A DNA stretch of 64,000 nt from Limnoperna fortunei (GCA_944474755.1 OX104112.1:22904460-22968459), one strand, 5' to 3'; positions 15,001 to 26,938 are shown, counted from the first letter of the stretch. A program made the numbers and translations. The notes: generated from the sequence alone by a model not told the origin.

Positions 15001-16247
15001 CTACAGGAAACTGACAATACGTATGTATTTGGAGGAGGATGCCTGAGTAACAGTAGAAAATCACCTACAGGAAACTGACAATGTGTATGTATTTGGAGGA
15101 GGAAGCCTGAGTAACAGTAGAAAATCACCGGCCGGAAACTGACAATACGTGTGTATTTGGAGGAGGAAGCCTGAGTAACAGTAGAAAATCACCTACAGGA
15201 AACTGACAATGTGTATGTATTTGGAGGAGGAAGCCTGAGTAACAGTAGAAAATCACCTACAGGAAACTGACAATGTGTATGTATTTGGAGGAGGAAGCCT
15301 GAGTAACAGTAGAAAATCACCGACCGGAAACTGACAATACGTGTGTATTTGGAGGAGGAAGCCTGAGTAACAGTAGAAAATCACCTACAGGAAACTGACA
15401 ATGTGTATGTATTTGGAGGAGGAAGCCTGAGAAACAGTAGAAAATCACCGACCGGAAACTGACAATACGTGTGTATTTGGAGCAGGAACCCCGAGTAACA
15501 GTAGAAAATCACCGACCGGAAACTGGCAATACGTGTGTATTTGGAGGAGGAACCCCGAGTAACAGTAGAAAATCACCAACAGGAAACTGGCAATACGTAT
15601 GTATTTGGAGGAGGAAGCCGGAGTAACAGTAGAAAATCACCGACCGGAAACTGACAATACGTGTGTCTTTGGAGGAGGAAGCCTGAGTAACAGTAGAAAA
15701 TCACCTACAGGAAACTGACAATGTGTATGTATTTGGAGGAGGAAGCCTGAGTAACAGTAGAAAATCACCGACCGGAAACTGACAATACGTGTGTATTTGG
15801 AGGAGGAACCCCGAGTAACAGTAGAAAATCACCAAAAGGAAACTGGCAATACGTGTGTATTTGGAGGAGGAAGCCGGAGTAACAGTAGAGAATCATCGAC
15901 CGGAAACTGGCAATACGTATGTATATGGAGGAGGAACCCCGAGTAACAGTAGAAAATCACCAACAGGAAACTGACAATACGTATGTATTTGGAAAAGGAA
16001 CCCCGAGTAACAGTAGAAAATCACCTACAGGAAACTGACAATGTGTATGTATTTGGAGGAGGAAGCCTGAGTAACAGTAGAAAATCACCGACCGGAAACT
16101 GACAATACGTGTGTATTTGGAGGAGGAACCCCGAGTAACAGTAGAAAATCACCAACAGGAAACTGGCAATACGTATGTATTTGAAGGAAGAAGCCGGAGT
16201 AACAGTAGAAAATCACCGACCGGAAACTGACAATGTGTATGTATTTG
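1..16247. repeat. 64-bp satellite DNA array, about 253 copies
   Basis: Head-to-tail monomers of 64 bp fill the first quarter of the window and run off its left edge. Position 1 starts a monomer, and monomers recur at 65, 129 and so on with few indels. A monomer reads TATTTGGAGGAGGAA, then CCCCGAGTAAC or GCCTGAGTAAC, then AGTAGAAAATCACC, a variable AACAGG/GACCGG/TACAGG triplet region, then AAACTGGCAAT or AAACTGACAAT and ACGTATG or GTGTATG. Most copies differ at only these diagnostic sites. Two monomers near 9408 and 13620 lack about 10 bp. Copies become more diverged from about 15.8 kb, and the last one breaks off near 16247. Because 64 is not a multiple of three, short ORFs of 60-127 codons arise from the repeat; I do not regard them as genes. 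The monomer resembles the core of the SINE found elsewhere here (for example 39014-39077). Confidence 0.97.
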
Positions 16248-17616
16248 AATTAAATATCATGTATATTAATGAGAAAACTTATTATAATTATGAATTTGTA
16301 TTAACTACAGACAACATCCAGTTTTTACTTTTGTAAAGCGCACTGTAAATATTATTAAAGACCATAATCGATTATTTTGCATAGTGCTATGTTTTTTCAT
16401 CGTCGGAACCCCACGTTCTGTCGCGTGCTCGCTTTTCTATCACAAACCTACTATCTGCACACTTGTAGATATTTTCTCGTTTTGGGGAATATTCATTAAA
16501 TTTGATTATCCAATGGGAACGACGTTTATTGGATAAAACTATTTTGATTATTTTGTAAACCCATCGGCGAAAATACAAGTAACCAAACAAAAAAGGACAT
16601 TAAATATTCATGAAAACGAGTAGATATCAAAGCGAGAACGCGACCGGACGTGGGTTTCCGCAGATGATGTTTTAATGTGTTTAGGATCCTGTGCGCAGTA
16701 TGCTTCCCGCACAAACAATGCCCAACTATTGGTAATCGAACGATCCATAGAACAACATGGGGACGGAACAGGTTGTAACAACGTTTAACATACTTTGTAA
16801 TAACAACGCACTTTGTAATAAAATTTGAAAAAGTTAAATTAAAGTTGTCAAACTGTATGAACAGCACTGTTTGGCTATTTAAGTCATAAATTATTATAAA
16901 GTATCCGGGAGCTTTAACTACTCTGACTTTGTAACTACTCGGACTTGTTAACTACTCAGACCTTGTTAACTACTCAGACTTTTTTTTACAAAGTGCGTTT
17001 TGTTGACTAACGCAGTTCGTAAAACATTGTAATTATGTAATAACGCACTTTGTAATAAAATAAGAAAAATTACGATACGATTGGAGGAGTTTGTATGTAC
17101 CATTATTTGGTAATCCCAGGTAATACGACAGCAACAATTCGACAAAAGAAATATTAGCATTTCTATCAAACAAGCCGGGAAAATATGTTGACATAAAATT
17201 TAAAACTCTTTCATTTACTTTAATTCAAAGATTAAATTCTATAAAAATTGGGTTATACTAGTACATTTACTATCCGTTTATATCTTGAAAATCGTAAATA
17301 GATAGAACATGATACTAATGTATACGCTCTTCAGTGGGAAACTTATTTTATAAAACAAAACATATATTTAGTTAAATAGACCCAATACAACGATAATTTA
17401 ATGAAAAACTTTAATAATTATGGATAAAGATAAAATATTTACCTAAATGGTGTCAACACAAATTGGTTAAAAAGAAAGAAAAATAGACACAAAACAAACT
17501 TACCGACAAGAGTCGAAAGAGAAATCAGAGTTTAGACAAACACTCACGAAACAAAACGTAAAATGAGAAAAAAACAGCCCACCCCATTGCCGCATTATCC
17601 TGCCCGCGCCCGTCAA
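16248..17616. other. AT-rich flank of the satellite, no gene seen
   Basis: Unique-looking sequence follows the satellite. An 18-bp phrase containing CGCACTTTGTAATAAAAT occurs directly at 16807-16824 and 17044-17061, and part of it occurs inverted at 16986-16997, so a short dispersed repeat may be present. The minus-strand ORFs here (67, 113 and 67 codons) have no recognisable domain, no convincing splice context and overlapping frames, so I leave them out. Confidence 0.6.
16915..16980. repeat. Short tandem repeat, four ~17-bp units
   Basis: Four consecutive imperfect units of the form TAACTACTCGGACTTGT follow one another, with the second base pair after CTC varying between T, G and A. It lies just outside the satellite array and is too short to say more. 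Confidence 0.75.
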
Positions 17617-17618
17617 AC

Positions 17619-17621
17619 AAA

Positions 17622-17682
<61 letters not shown>

Positions 17683-17713
17683 AAATAAATAAGTTTATTA
17701 ATTAATTATTTAA

Positions 17714-17800
<87 letters not shown>

Positions 17801-17831
17801 AGAAAGAAATAAATAAATAAATAAATAAATA
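17619..17831. repeat. (AAAT)n microsatellite
   Basis: Two long runs of AAAT are separated by an AT-rich interruption at about 17681-17712. On the minus strand the run encodes Leu-Phe-Ile-Tyr repeats that create a spurious 96-codon ORF. Confidence 0.95.
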
Positions 17832-17922
17832 CTCGGGAAAAAATATATTTAAAAAAAATTTTCCCATCACAATTGAATAAGAACGTCAATATGTATTTAA
17901 ATGCAAAATGCAGAATATTATC

Positions 17923-17991
17923 GGGCTTTGGTGTTCGAGTAGTTCGGGTAGTTAGTAATCTACTATTGATCACGTGGTCTGTCAACACTCG
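17923..17991 (+). mobile_element. SINE tRNA-like head fragment
   Basis: The segment matches the tRNA-like head of the SINE seen elsewhere here. A GGGCTTTGGTG start and an A-box-like stretch are followed by TTAGTAATCTACTATTGAT, CACGTGGTCTGTCAACACTC. The same CTATTGATCACGTG...TGTCA phrase recurs at 42748 and, inverted, at 28605, 39145 and 48152. The body of the element is missing after the head, so this is a truncated copy. Confidence 0.7.
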
Positions 17992-18506
17992 ACAGAGCAC
18001 CAGAGCTGTGTATTTGCGATATTATGCAATTAAATTTAAAAAACCCAACTATTTTTATAGCTTTGCGTTGCAAAACGCAACATCAACATCCTAAAACCCA
18101 ATCAATTTTTAGAAACATGCTTAATTCACTCACTGAGTTCATAAAATTGTTCAATGAATGCGTTAAAACATTCAAATAAATACACAATGTTGCGTAATTA
18201 TGATTCCCATTATTTTGCAACGTTACAACCGAGGTATTCCAAATGTAAAGTATATTTCATGCAACATACGGTGCTCCAGGAATGGAGATTTATTTCACAA
18301 GAAGAGATACATGTTCCCTGTTGAATACATTTTTTTCAGCATAAAAAACACAATTTCAATAAATTTTAGATGGGTGAAAAATCCAATTAACTTATTTTTG
18401 AGTGGGTTACAACAATGATAAAAGTGATATATTACAAAATTCCCAATGAAATATATCATCAGATGGGTGAAAAACCTAATGAAGAAAATCTTGTCTGGAG
18501 CTCTGA

Positions 18507-18570
18507 CTCGATTCTCACTGCAGGCAGGGTATACTAGACTCCAATCTCAATTGAAAAGGATTGCCAGTTA
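18507..18570 (+). mobile_element. SINE middle fragment
   Basis: The phrase TCTCACTGCAGGCAGGGTAT followed by ACTCCAATCTCAATTG and GGATTGCCAGTT matches the part of the SINE just after its tRNA-like head. The complementary phrase appears in the copies at 28412, 43097 and 61425. It lies about 500 bp from the head fragment at 17923, in the same orientation, but I cannot show that the two belong to one insertion. Confidence 0.65.
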
Positions 18571-18805
18571 GATCCGGATTTAGACAAATACACGCAACAC
18601 AAAAAAGACCCCAAACCAATCCATTATCCCCACCCCCAAGAAAGACAAATTTACTAAAACGGGGTCCTTTTCGACCAGTTATCCTATGTACATTACAAAA
18701 AAGCTCCCATACAAATCGATTGAAATAAACCTATAAGCAAACGTTCAAAAAAAATTACCACTTTGACCCAATTTATTAAACAATGTTAAGGAGTTATATA
18801 ATATA

Positions 18806-18983
18806 CAGTTATCTAATGTGTTACCGGGCAATAGATCAGAATATTTTCCCCAAGGTATCCAGATCAGATTAATGTTTTATTGCCCAAAGCCGACGGTTGA
18901 GGATAATAAAACATTCAGCTGATCTGGATACCAATGGGAAAATATTTCTGATCTATTGCCTGGTTAGAAACTCAATAACTGTT
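18806..18983. repeat. Long imperfect palindrome (MITE-like)
   Basis: The left arm starts ACAGTTATCTAATG and continues through GGCAATAGATCAGAATATTT and GGTATCCAGATCAG. The right arm carries the reverse complement with scattered mismatches (CTGATCTGGATACC, AAATATTTCTGATCTATTGCC, ATAACTGT). Arms are about 75-80 bp around a loop of about 22 bp near 18884. No clear target-site duplication is visible, so a miniature inverted-repeat transposon is inferred from structure only. Confidence 0.75.
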
Positions 18984-20206
18984 CTATTACCTAATGCCAG
19001 TTACCACGGCAACGATATATACCAAATAGAAACAATAAAATTCAAATGTATTTATAAATGCAAAAAAGATAAATAATTACCACAATAATTAACAGTGAAC
19101 ATGGTGAAGAAATTAAAAGTTAAATGCAAAGTGAAAACACTTCAGATTTTTCAAAACAAAAACGAAAGTCAACATAAAACATTTTGAATTGGAGATCATC
19201 TCATAAATATTCATGTTTTTATTTTTCCAATCAAAAGTGAGGTCAAAAAGATTCGCAATCGGCTATAGAATCGCGTTTCTATTGAACCAGAGAAATGTTT
19301 ATTAATAAAATGGTTGAAAATAAATAATACTTCATAGAAAAACGAATATTTATTGTATTAGGTAATAAAAAAATATTTTCATTTCAAAAACCACTGAAAA
19401 AACAATATTTCTTGTACAACGCGGACAAAGGTTTTAAACGTAATAAAAATCGTATTTGCTCTATTTCACCCCTTTTACTGAAAAAGCGCCGCAAGAAAGT
19501 GAGGCCATCATGCAATACTTATGAAGGTCTAAATGTCCGTAAGAACATCCAAAAGTATTGCAACAAAATCGGATTAACATTTTAAAACACACTGTACTGT
19601 AACACTAGCTTGCTTGGATGCTTGGGGAGTTTTTTACGTCCTACACCGACAACTTAATGCCCTTGGTCGGACGGTAACTCTAACACTAAGGGACCGTTAA
19701 ATATTTATTGGGGTGGTAGGACCATTGCAAAATGTAATAGGACACATACTTTTTTATGCTGGCATCAATATGGGACTCAAGTTTTGTTATTTTCAGCACT
19801 GATAGAACAGCAAGTTTTTTGCATTACAATATTATCAATGAAAAAAAAAACAACAAAAAATGTGTTCATGTTTTGATTAAAAACTAGCACAATTGTTTAC
19901 AAATATAAATAATAAATTGTAACCATAACAATTATTTACTAGATAGGACACCCACTTGTTTATAACCCATCTGATGTAGGAGAGCAACTTTTATTGTACT
20001 TTAGGGAGATAGCCTTTTTAAAACCTAATAATTTGAAATGCACCGGTCCCAAACCCCCCTTTAATATTGACCCGAGATGGGGTCGGGAAAACCATTATTG
20101 ATCCTAACATTGTATATGTCCCAAAGACCGAAATTGGTAAAACGATATAGCATTCCAAACAGACGCCGTGGACAGTTTCAGGAGTTTTAGGTCAATAAAT
20201 CGATAC
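18984..20206. other. AT-rich intergenic sequence, nothing recognised
   Basis: I see no ORF with coding character, no tRNA boxes and no tandem repeat in this stretch. A homopurine-rich A run lies near 19840-19860. Confidence 0.5.
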
Positions 20207-20362
20207 AATAGTTGCTTATATAGAAGGTATTGTCATGATATCTTGACTGCACAAGGGAGAGTGGTATTGCCTGAAACATTGATAATGCCCGAGCCAAAGG
20301 CAATACCACTGTCCCGAGTGCTGTCAAGTATCATGACAATGCCAGCTATATGAGCAACTATT
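20207..20362. repeat. Long imperfect palindrome (MITE-like)
   Basis: The arms are AATAGTTGCTTATATAGAAG...GTATTGTCATGATATCTTGAC...GTGGTATTGCC on the left and GGCAATACCAC...GTCAAGTATCATGACAATGCC...GAGCAACTATT on the right. They are about 65 bp each with a loop near 20271-20300. Mismatches and short indels indicate an ageing element. A 61-codon ORF inside it is a by-product. Confidence 0.8.
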
Positions 20363-20579
20363 ATATTTATTTATTTTATTGAAGAATTAAGAAACCATGT
20401 GTTTAAGACTGTACTATGTATGTGTAACTGCTTGCTGTATGATTTGAATGTTTGGCCTCATGATATCATTGTTTTGGCATTTATAAGGCAATACACAGTT
20501 AGTTTTCTAAACTTATGACATTTTTTCCTCATTAAATTAAAAAAAAAAACCAGTTATATGTTGCTTCTTGCTGAAGAGG

Positions 20580-20621
20580 GCATTACCACGACGTGATAAC
20601 GCCCACGCGGCGTGATAATGC
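20580..20621. repeat. Short GC-rich imperfect palindrome
   Basis: GCATTACCACGACGTGATAA reads into CGCCCACGCGGCGTGATAATGC, and the outer thirds are near-complements (GCATTA.CACG / CGTG.TAATGC). It may be a leftover terminus of an inverted-repeat element of the kind seen at 18806 and 20207. Confidence 0.55.
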
Positions 20622-20726
20622 AATATTGAAACAAACATAATATTACTGATGAAATAATATCCAATCCCCTAGTAAGACTAAATTTATAAAGTACACACAC
20701 ACACTTAACAAAATGGTTCGTGTGTG

Positions 20727-20937
20727 GCTGTGTACTAGACCGAATTATCTGTCGTTTAAAAGCTTATTTTATCATTCCATATTTACTTTTTTCTATTCTG
20801 ACGTTTATTTTTTATTTTTTATTTAAAAGTAACATAAAAAATAAAAAATAAAAAATAAACGTCAGAATAGAAAAAAGTAAATATGGAATGATAAAATAAG
20901 CTTTTAAACGACAGATAATTCGGTCTAGCTGTGTACT
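20727..20937. mobile_element. Perfect foldback element with 10-bp target duplication
   Basis: Positions 20735-20824 and 20839-20928 are exact reverse complements over 90 bp, separated by a 14-bp loop. The arms begin CTAGACCGAATTATCTGTCG and end in a run of TATTTTTTATTTTTT. The 10-bp word GCTGTGTACT occurs at 20727-20736 and again at 20928-20937, directly flanking the hairpin, as expected for a target-site duplication. A 9-10-bp duplication with long inverted arms suits a Mutator-like or foldback-type non-autonomous DNA transposon, but no transposase is present to confirm a superfamily. Perfect arm identity suggests a recent insertion or ongoing arm homogenisation. Confidence 0.9.
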
Positions 20938-22749
20938 TGTTTGATTTACTTTCAATTATTTCCAGGTAACGACATTTTTTCACTCGGAAATTCAGTGTTC
21001 TACTTTCGTTTTTAAATTTGACAGAAAGCTGTTAGAAATGTTGCTTGCGTAAGAAGCTTGATATATTTTCAAAAACTTATGAAGTAAATAAATGTTTTTG
21101 TACTTACGTGTTTTTTTCTCTTTGTGACAAGAAACAACAGACCCACGTCTAGTCTACCCGCCTGTCAATATTTATTTTTCGATATAAAAATCACGTCACA
21201 GTTCAGTTTAAATGACGATCGATAAACCTTGACATATTTAGTTTTTAACATCTGAAAAGGGTAAATAAAAAGTGTCACATAAATTGCACTTAATTATAAA
21301 TTATATTTTTAAAATATGTTTAAAATCAACATTGATAAAAAGGGAAAACAGCTAATGAGTGGATATTGACATTCAGCTAGTGACGTATCCAGCAAAAAAA
21401 AAGGGGGGGGGGGTAATTAGGGATACTGTTAGGTACAGGTCTGCGGACGGAGATTTGAAACCCACCGGCCTATTCATCTATTTTCGGGCGTTATGAAACA
21501 GGACCTAATCATATATTGAATTGTTAAATCGGGCCTATTTTTATATTTTATTACATATCCCTATTGAAAAAATAGTCTATTCACTACCAAAATGTCAAGT
21601 GATGTTAATGGAACAATTTGTTTGTTAAATTACCGTGGTTAGCATAGACTTCATATAAGAATTAAGGTATGGATATATTTAGATAATTTATAACTACCCA
21701 ATGATATATTTTTCAATATTATATATTTTGGAGAGCTTAAAAGGTTACCCTTTCGGGCCGCACATACATGTATTATGGTTTGTCTCCGTTATATCTGTAA
21801 AGCATATCGGACGGAAAGACAGACGATAGCAACGGCACAAGATAACATAAAAATTGACATAATTAGAACAATTACCTATATACAAAGTTTAGCGCGAATC
21901 CATGCAGATGATTTTTTTTTTTATTTTCGACAAGAAAAATAAACTTAGGGAGATAACTAAACAAATGACAAAGGTTGGATACTGTGTAACAAGATAATTA
22001 ACCTCCAAGTTTAATGACAAAGTTAGGATACTGTGTAACAAGATAATTAACTTTCATTACATTTTATTTGATTAAGGCAACACCTTAAACAAATAAACTG
22101 TCAACCGGCGATGATAAAATTGATAAGTTTATTCCAAAATGAGAATGACGAAAACGATTGTTTTCGAAGTAGGATCGAATTAGCGCACCACGTGATCAAA
22201 CACTATGAATTGCAAACTTTTGCAATCGTCTGTTCCAAAATCTTTCAGAAATCGGCTTTAGAACGACCTTGGTTTACTGATGATCATATACTTGACAAAA
22301 ATATATTATCCTTTTTGCATTGAGATATCTATTAAAGTTTCAACAGTTTTAGTTATTTTCAGCTGTTTTATACCTCTACCCTCTACACTACAGACCTTGT
22401 CTAGTTTTCTTAAAGAAACTAACAGATAAAAATTAATAAGCTTTCATCTTATCTCTGCCGTGTTTCCAGAGAAGTCACACTAAATAATTCCCTTCTTTTA
22501 AATTCTGGTTAGATACAGATGTATGATACTATCAAATTCTTTTTTCACAAACAATTATTATTGAAATCAATATGTGTTAGGATATTGACATGAAACACGT
22601 TTTTTTCATACACCAGATATGTGTGTAATATAAGAGGTATAATTAATTTATGCAGAAATGATATTATAATCAATCTAAATGTAATTTAAGGCTGTGGTAT
22701 ATATTGTTTACTCTTGTTTGCAACATTGTCATGATTGTTCGATACAAGA
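20938..22749. other. AT-rich intergenic sequence, small repeats only
   Basis: A G-run lies at about 21399-21413. Two direct copies of a 49-bp unit start at 21966 and 22015 and share GGATACTGTGTAACAAGATA. A 70-codon plus-strand ORF at 22111-22323 has a mixed, protein-like composition but no domain, splice pattern or homologue that I recognise; at most it could be an isolated exon. Confidence 0.5.
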
Positions 22750-23138
22750 TTTTTATCATCGAAACTGAAAAATAAATTTGACCCTTGAAAATTGTATTTG
22801 ACTCCCTAAACTCAGCTGCAGAGGGTCATCATGACCCCAAGATTTGAAAAGTTTCAAAAACACTGCTCTACCAATTTTGAGTTTTTTCTTTCGACCCAAA
22901 ATACAAGATTGCTGCCACCATGGAACATCACTTAACAAACTAACCTATAAAAACATAAAAACTGCTTCTTCTCAGAAACACTCCTACTGCTGATTGTAAA
23001 TTCAACATGGAAACATTCATAGAAACAACATCTCCACATAAACTCTTTAGCATTTATTATAAAAAATTGCAAGAAAAGTCTTGTCTTAAAAAGTTTTTTG
23101 TAAGTCACGTGAGCGATACAGGCTCTTAAGAGCCTCTA
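22750..23138 (-). mobile_element. Degenerate copy of the 40.4-kb tandem-repeat element
   Basis: The right end, GAGCGATACAGGCTCTTAAG AGCC, is the reverse complement of the start of the element at 40368. Inside, GACCCTTG, ACCCAAAATACAAGATTGC, TGCCACCATGGAAC and GCTTCTTCTCAGAAAC are weakened versions of the inverted 167-bp unit (compare CCCATAGGGTC, GGCGGCCATTTTG and GGTTTCAGAGAAGAAGCC). Only about two units remain. Orientation is opposite to the larger copy. Confidence 0.6.
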
Positions 23139-23719
23139 GTTTGATATGTGTTGTATTTTTTTTATTTTGCAGACCATTTTATAAATATTAAGTCAACGTA
23201 GCATACTTTAAATAAAGGGTTAGGACTTAAAGAAATTAATTTAAAACATCAAATATAAACCTTCTTCGGACTTAAAAAGGTTCGAATTCGCAGCTTGTTA
23301 TTCTTGTTCCTTTTTTGTGCCCCAGGTATATAAATAAACAGGCTATTACGTGATAAATATTGAAAAAAGTTGGGAAAGTTAGTTCCTTAATGTTTATGTA
23401 CACAAGAGGTTTTGTGTGTTAGTCACTGTTTTATAAAATTAAATAATTTAACATCTTACCAAGATTGTTAAATTAGCAGGAAGATATTAATGTCAATTTA
23501 CTTTTTATAGCTATTCTGTACCAGTCGAAAATCTGTAAGCGCATGAGCCGTAGTCGATGCATTTATTAATTTGAGAAAAATATTGTATATTTGGTAGATA
23601 ACGAAGAATTTACTTTAATTATGACAAAATTGTTCGAAACATTATTTTGTAAAAATGTCAAAAGTGCGTTGAAATGTATGAAAATTCCTAGTTGTGTAGT
23701 GTAAGGGGGTAATATTATC
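23139..23719. other. AT-rich intergenic sequence, nothing recognised
   Basis: No ORF with coding character, tandem repeat or RNA gene is visible here. Confidence 0.5.
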
Positions 23720-24180
23720 ACGCTACTTATTTTTTTTAAATAAATCAAGAAGGCAAACAATTTGCAACTTTATTTTTGTTTAAAACAAAATATTATTTTA
23801 ATTGCCATAGAATATCTACATTTTTTATTTACAATGTTAACACCACATTTAATACTTGTCGTTACCGAACACCCCATGACAGTGCCTTTAAATTCCAGTG
23901 GTTACGTGACGTCTTTCTTTGTAATGGTGACGTCACATACGATCTTTGTCAGTTTTTAAAGATCGATTTAGAGATTCCAAAAAAAAAATAGTATGACATT
24001 TTTGTTGTTATCTTTAATTGTAACATTAACTTTTTATCGATGTCAGCTTCTTTTTAAGTCTTTCTTTAAAATTAATTTTGCCCTTCTTTATTCACTTTCT
24101 TTACAGTTTTTTTGACGATATCAACTTCCGGACAAAAAAAATCAATATCAGCTTTAAGCAGATTTTGATCACGTGATTTC
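23720..24180. repeat. Dispersed repeat, paired with 35380-35650
   Basis: This stretch and 35380-35650 share a series of phrases in the same order. They are GACGTCTTTCTTT...GGTGACGTCACAT versus AACGTCTTTCTCC...GGTGACGTCACAT, then TTTTTATCGA, and TTTTGATCACGTGA versus CTTTGATCACGTGA. Identity is moderate, with indels. It is probably two old copies of one uncharacterised interspersed element; the ends are not defined. Confidence 0.4.
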
Positions 24181-26938
24181 ATTTTGACCAAGTGACACGT
24201 AATAGCAGTGGAGCAACCACACGACAATGATGATAAGACATAACAAACTGGATTTTTAAAGTCTGTTTTTACATTTACAAACAACATAAGCTTACGCATT
24301 TGCGAACTAAATTTATTGGAATTTTAATACGGCTTTCTTTAAATAACTAAAGAAGGGCGTCATATTCAAATTAAGAAATAGATTATTGCGAGCGGGCTCT
24401 ATGCGAATTAGAAGATGGTCAGACCTTATATTTTTAATATTTTATACCTAGCGATAGCGAGTTTAAATGTCAGTTTCATAACGATCTTAAGGTGACAGTT
24501 GCAGTTCATTTTTATACGACAGTCAACACAATTCGGAAAATCTCGTGACATACAAATATTTACTTGTTCATTACGAACTATGTCTTTTTATGAAAAAAAT
24601 TGTGTTTGATTCTTCCATATTATACAGAATGAGACCTGTCAAGGGGTTATAGTGGATAAGAGTGAGAAGAGGGGGAGGGGAGAGAGTCTTGGGACGTTGC
24701 CCTCCAGAAGTTTTTTTAGAAAAGCAAAATCCTGCATTCTGAGCGTATTTTTGATAGTCTTAATGATGATGAAAAAGACTATAATAAAGCACATATTTTT
24801 TAATTGATACATGTATTTTACTATCGTAAAGATACTTCCCTGTACAAAAATATAACAATAGCTACGAATAAATATTAAGGTTGAAGTTGACTAAAAGCAG
24901 TATATCAGCGTTACTTTTAATCAACTTATATTTACCTAATGAACTGCTGAAATACCGCTTATTTGCATAATTAGTTCAATGATTAGGACAATGAGCGGTT
25001 AAGAAGTGTAAAAAAGTTGGGCTGAAGCGTCTTAATTATTCAAATTATGTGAAGTTGGGATTAAGCGGCACAAATAAGCGGATTTGAAGTAAAACATGCA
25101 AATTAGTTGTTAGCGGTAAATAAGCGGATTATAGTAAATGTACAAAAGCGTATTTAAGGTGGTTTTACTAGCGCGTTTTAAGTGTATGAATCAGCGTACT
25201 TTAAGTTTAAGGTCTTTATATCATATGCTTCAGCAGGGGGAAATGAAATATACTTGGGTATATCAAAATCTTATCGAGTTCTGGTATAGCTATTCCTGTG
25301 CTCCGAATTAGTTTTAAGTCATTTAGATCATATTTTCAGACCACTCTCGGTTTGTTTCCTTTTGTATGTAAGTTTTCATTGACTTAAAATAATCCAAAGT
25401 ATTGACCATCTCCGATGCATTCGTATCATGCAAGTCGTCTGCTATAGGTAGCACAGTAGTAAATGTTTTGGCTGTAGTCGAAAACACTGACATTTCTGTG
25501 ATTTGCATACCTTTTTAACATTGATCAGCATTTACCTGGACTAGGAAATTAATAAACTTTCATTTACCATTTAAAAATATATGCCATATATATCCGTGAC
25601 AAATTCCTTTTTTCGCTAGTAAGAACATTTTGAGACGCTCCCACTTTTACATGCAATGTCTAATGCAGTGAATGTAAAAATACTACATTGTTTTAAAAAT
25701 TACCAAAATTTTATCTTGCAAGATCTTAGAAAAATTGTACCACACTTTAAAAATTGATTTATGCAGGAGATTATAGCTAGCTAAATCATTGTACACATCT
25801 AACCACTTTTTACCAAATCAGAACACAACGAAGTATTCAGTGCTGTACTTAATGTAGGGTACACAATCTGGTAACTTGTTACTGGTACACATTTACTACT
25901 GTTATGCCTTTATTGTTCGACATCATATTTGTAAACAATACCGGTAATTTCCGATCATTGACGGAAAGGCATGTGATAACACTTACAGAAAAGCGTGTAA
26001 TACCTTTCGAAAGCAGTTAATAACATTTTGATATCAGCCCGCTTTGCCAATCTGGTAAAATATCAAATTTTTGCCCATTTATTCCTTTTATCATACAGTA
26101 AAAAATCATTTATTTGCAATAAGTATATGATACTATCATACTATCAAACATATCTTTCTTGAAATGTGGTCAATATCAATGGAAGTTACGAAGATATCAT
26201 TAGTAATGCGTACTGACGCAACAGTTTTGACCCCTTTGTCATCAAATATACAATGACCGGCAATTCGGATACTCTGGGAAATAGAATATTTTTATCTGAC
26301 ATTTTATGTATCTAACTACCTGTAGTCTACCATATATTCTGATCTTTGCTATATGCATTTCTAACGAAATAATAAATAAAGCGTTTACAAACATAATTTT
26401 TTCTGACCGGTATATTGTCAGAAACTTAGTATTTTTGTGTAAACTGTTACTATTTCGTTAGAAATGAATATAACAAAATGGAGAAAGTGTTAAAGCATTT
26501 GAAAGATTTGATATAATACAAAAAGGGTGGCGGAGGGGGTCCTGTCCACGAGTACTTGCGACGATCCAGTCCACGAGTACCTATGTAGAAAATCGGAATT
26601 AACAACCAAGTTGCAATTTTTTTCTGATTTATATAGTTTAAATGTTTCCTAATGTTTCAGATTTCGGTGAGTGTCATGAGATTTTTGCTTTCTGTAACTG
26701 TTTCAAGACAGAAGGTGTTGAAAAGCCAATTCTCTGTCTTCCGCGATTTGTAAATTTTGGTGATTTTCATTTTTCATTAAATTTCGTACTGAGCGTATTA
26801 ACTGATGTTTCCTATTTTGTACTGGTGGCTCATACCGGCCAATTGCTCTTAATACTTTTTGTTCACTTATTTTCAGTCTTAACAATTAATGAAGAGTGTA
26901 ACGTAATATTCCTGTTGTGAAGACAATCGGGTTTAAAC
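24181..26938. other. Intergenic sequence upstream of the GTPase-like gene
   Basis: No gene is supported. A short inverted repeat, AAGTTGACTAAAAG against CTTTTAATCAACTT, lies near 24890-24930, followed by several AAGCGG words. A 61-codon minus-strand ORF at 25323-25508 has a protein-like composition and might be a terminal exon, but nothing flanks it. The last few hundred bases should contain the promoter and 5' UTR of the gene starting at 26939; I see no clear TATA box or initiator that I would call. Confidence 0.45.

Noticed and set aside
1..16247. CRISPR-like array
   Set aside because: The whole 64-bp unit repeats with no unique spacers, and the window is eukaryotic (spliced gene, SINEs).
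16526..16867. 113-codon minus-strand ORF
   Set aside because: No recognised domain, overlapping small ORFs of equal quality, and no splice or promoter context.
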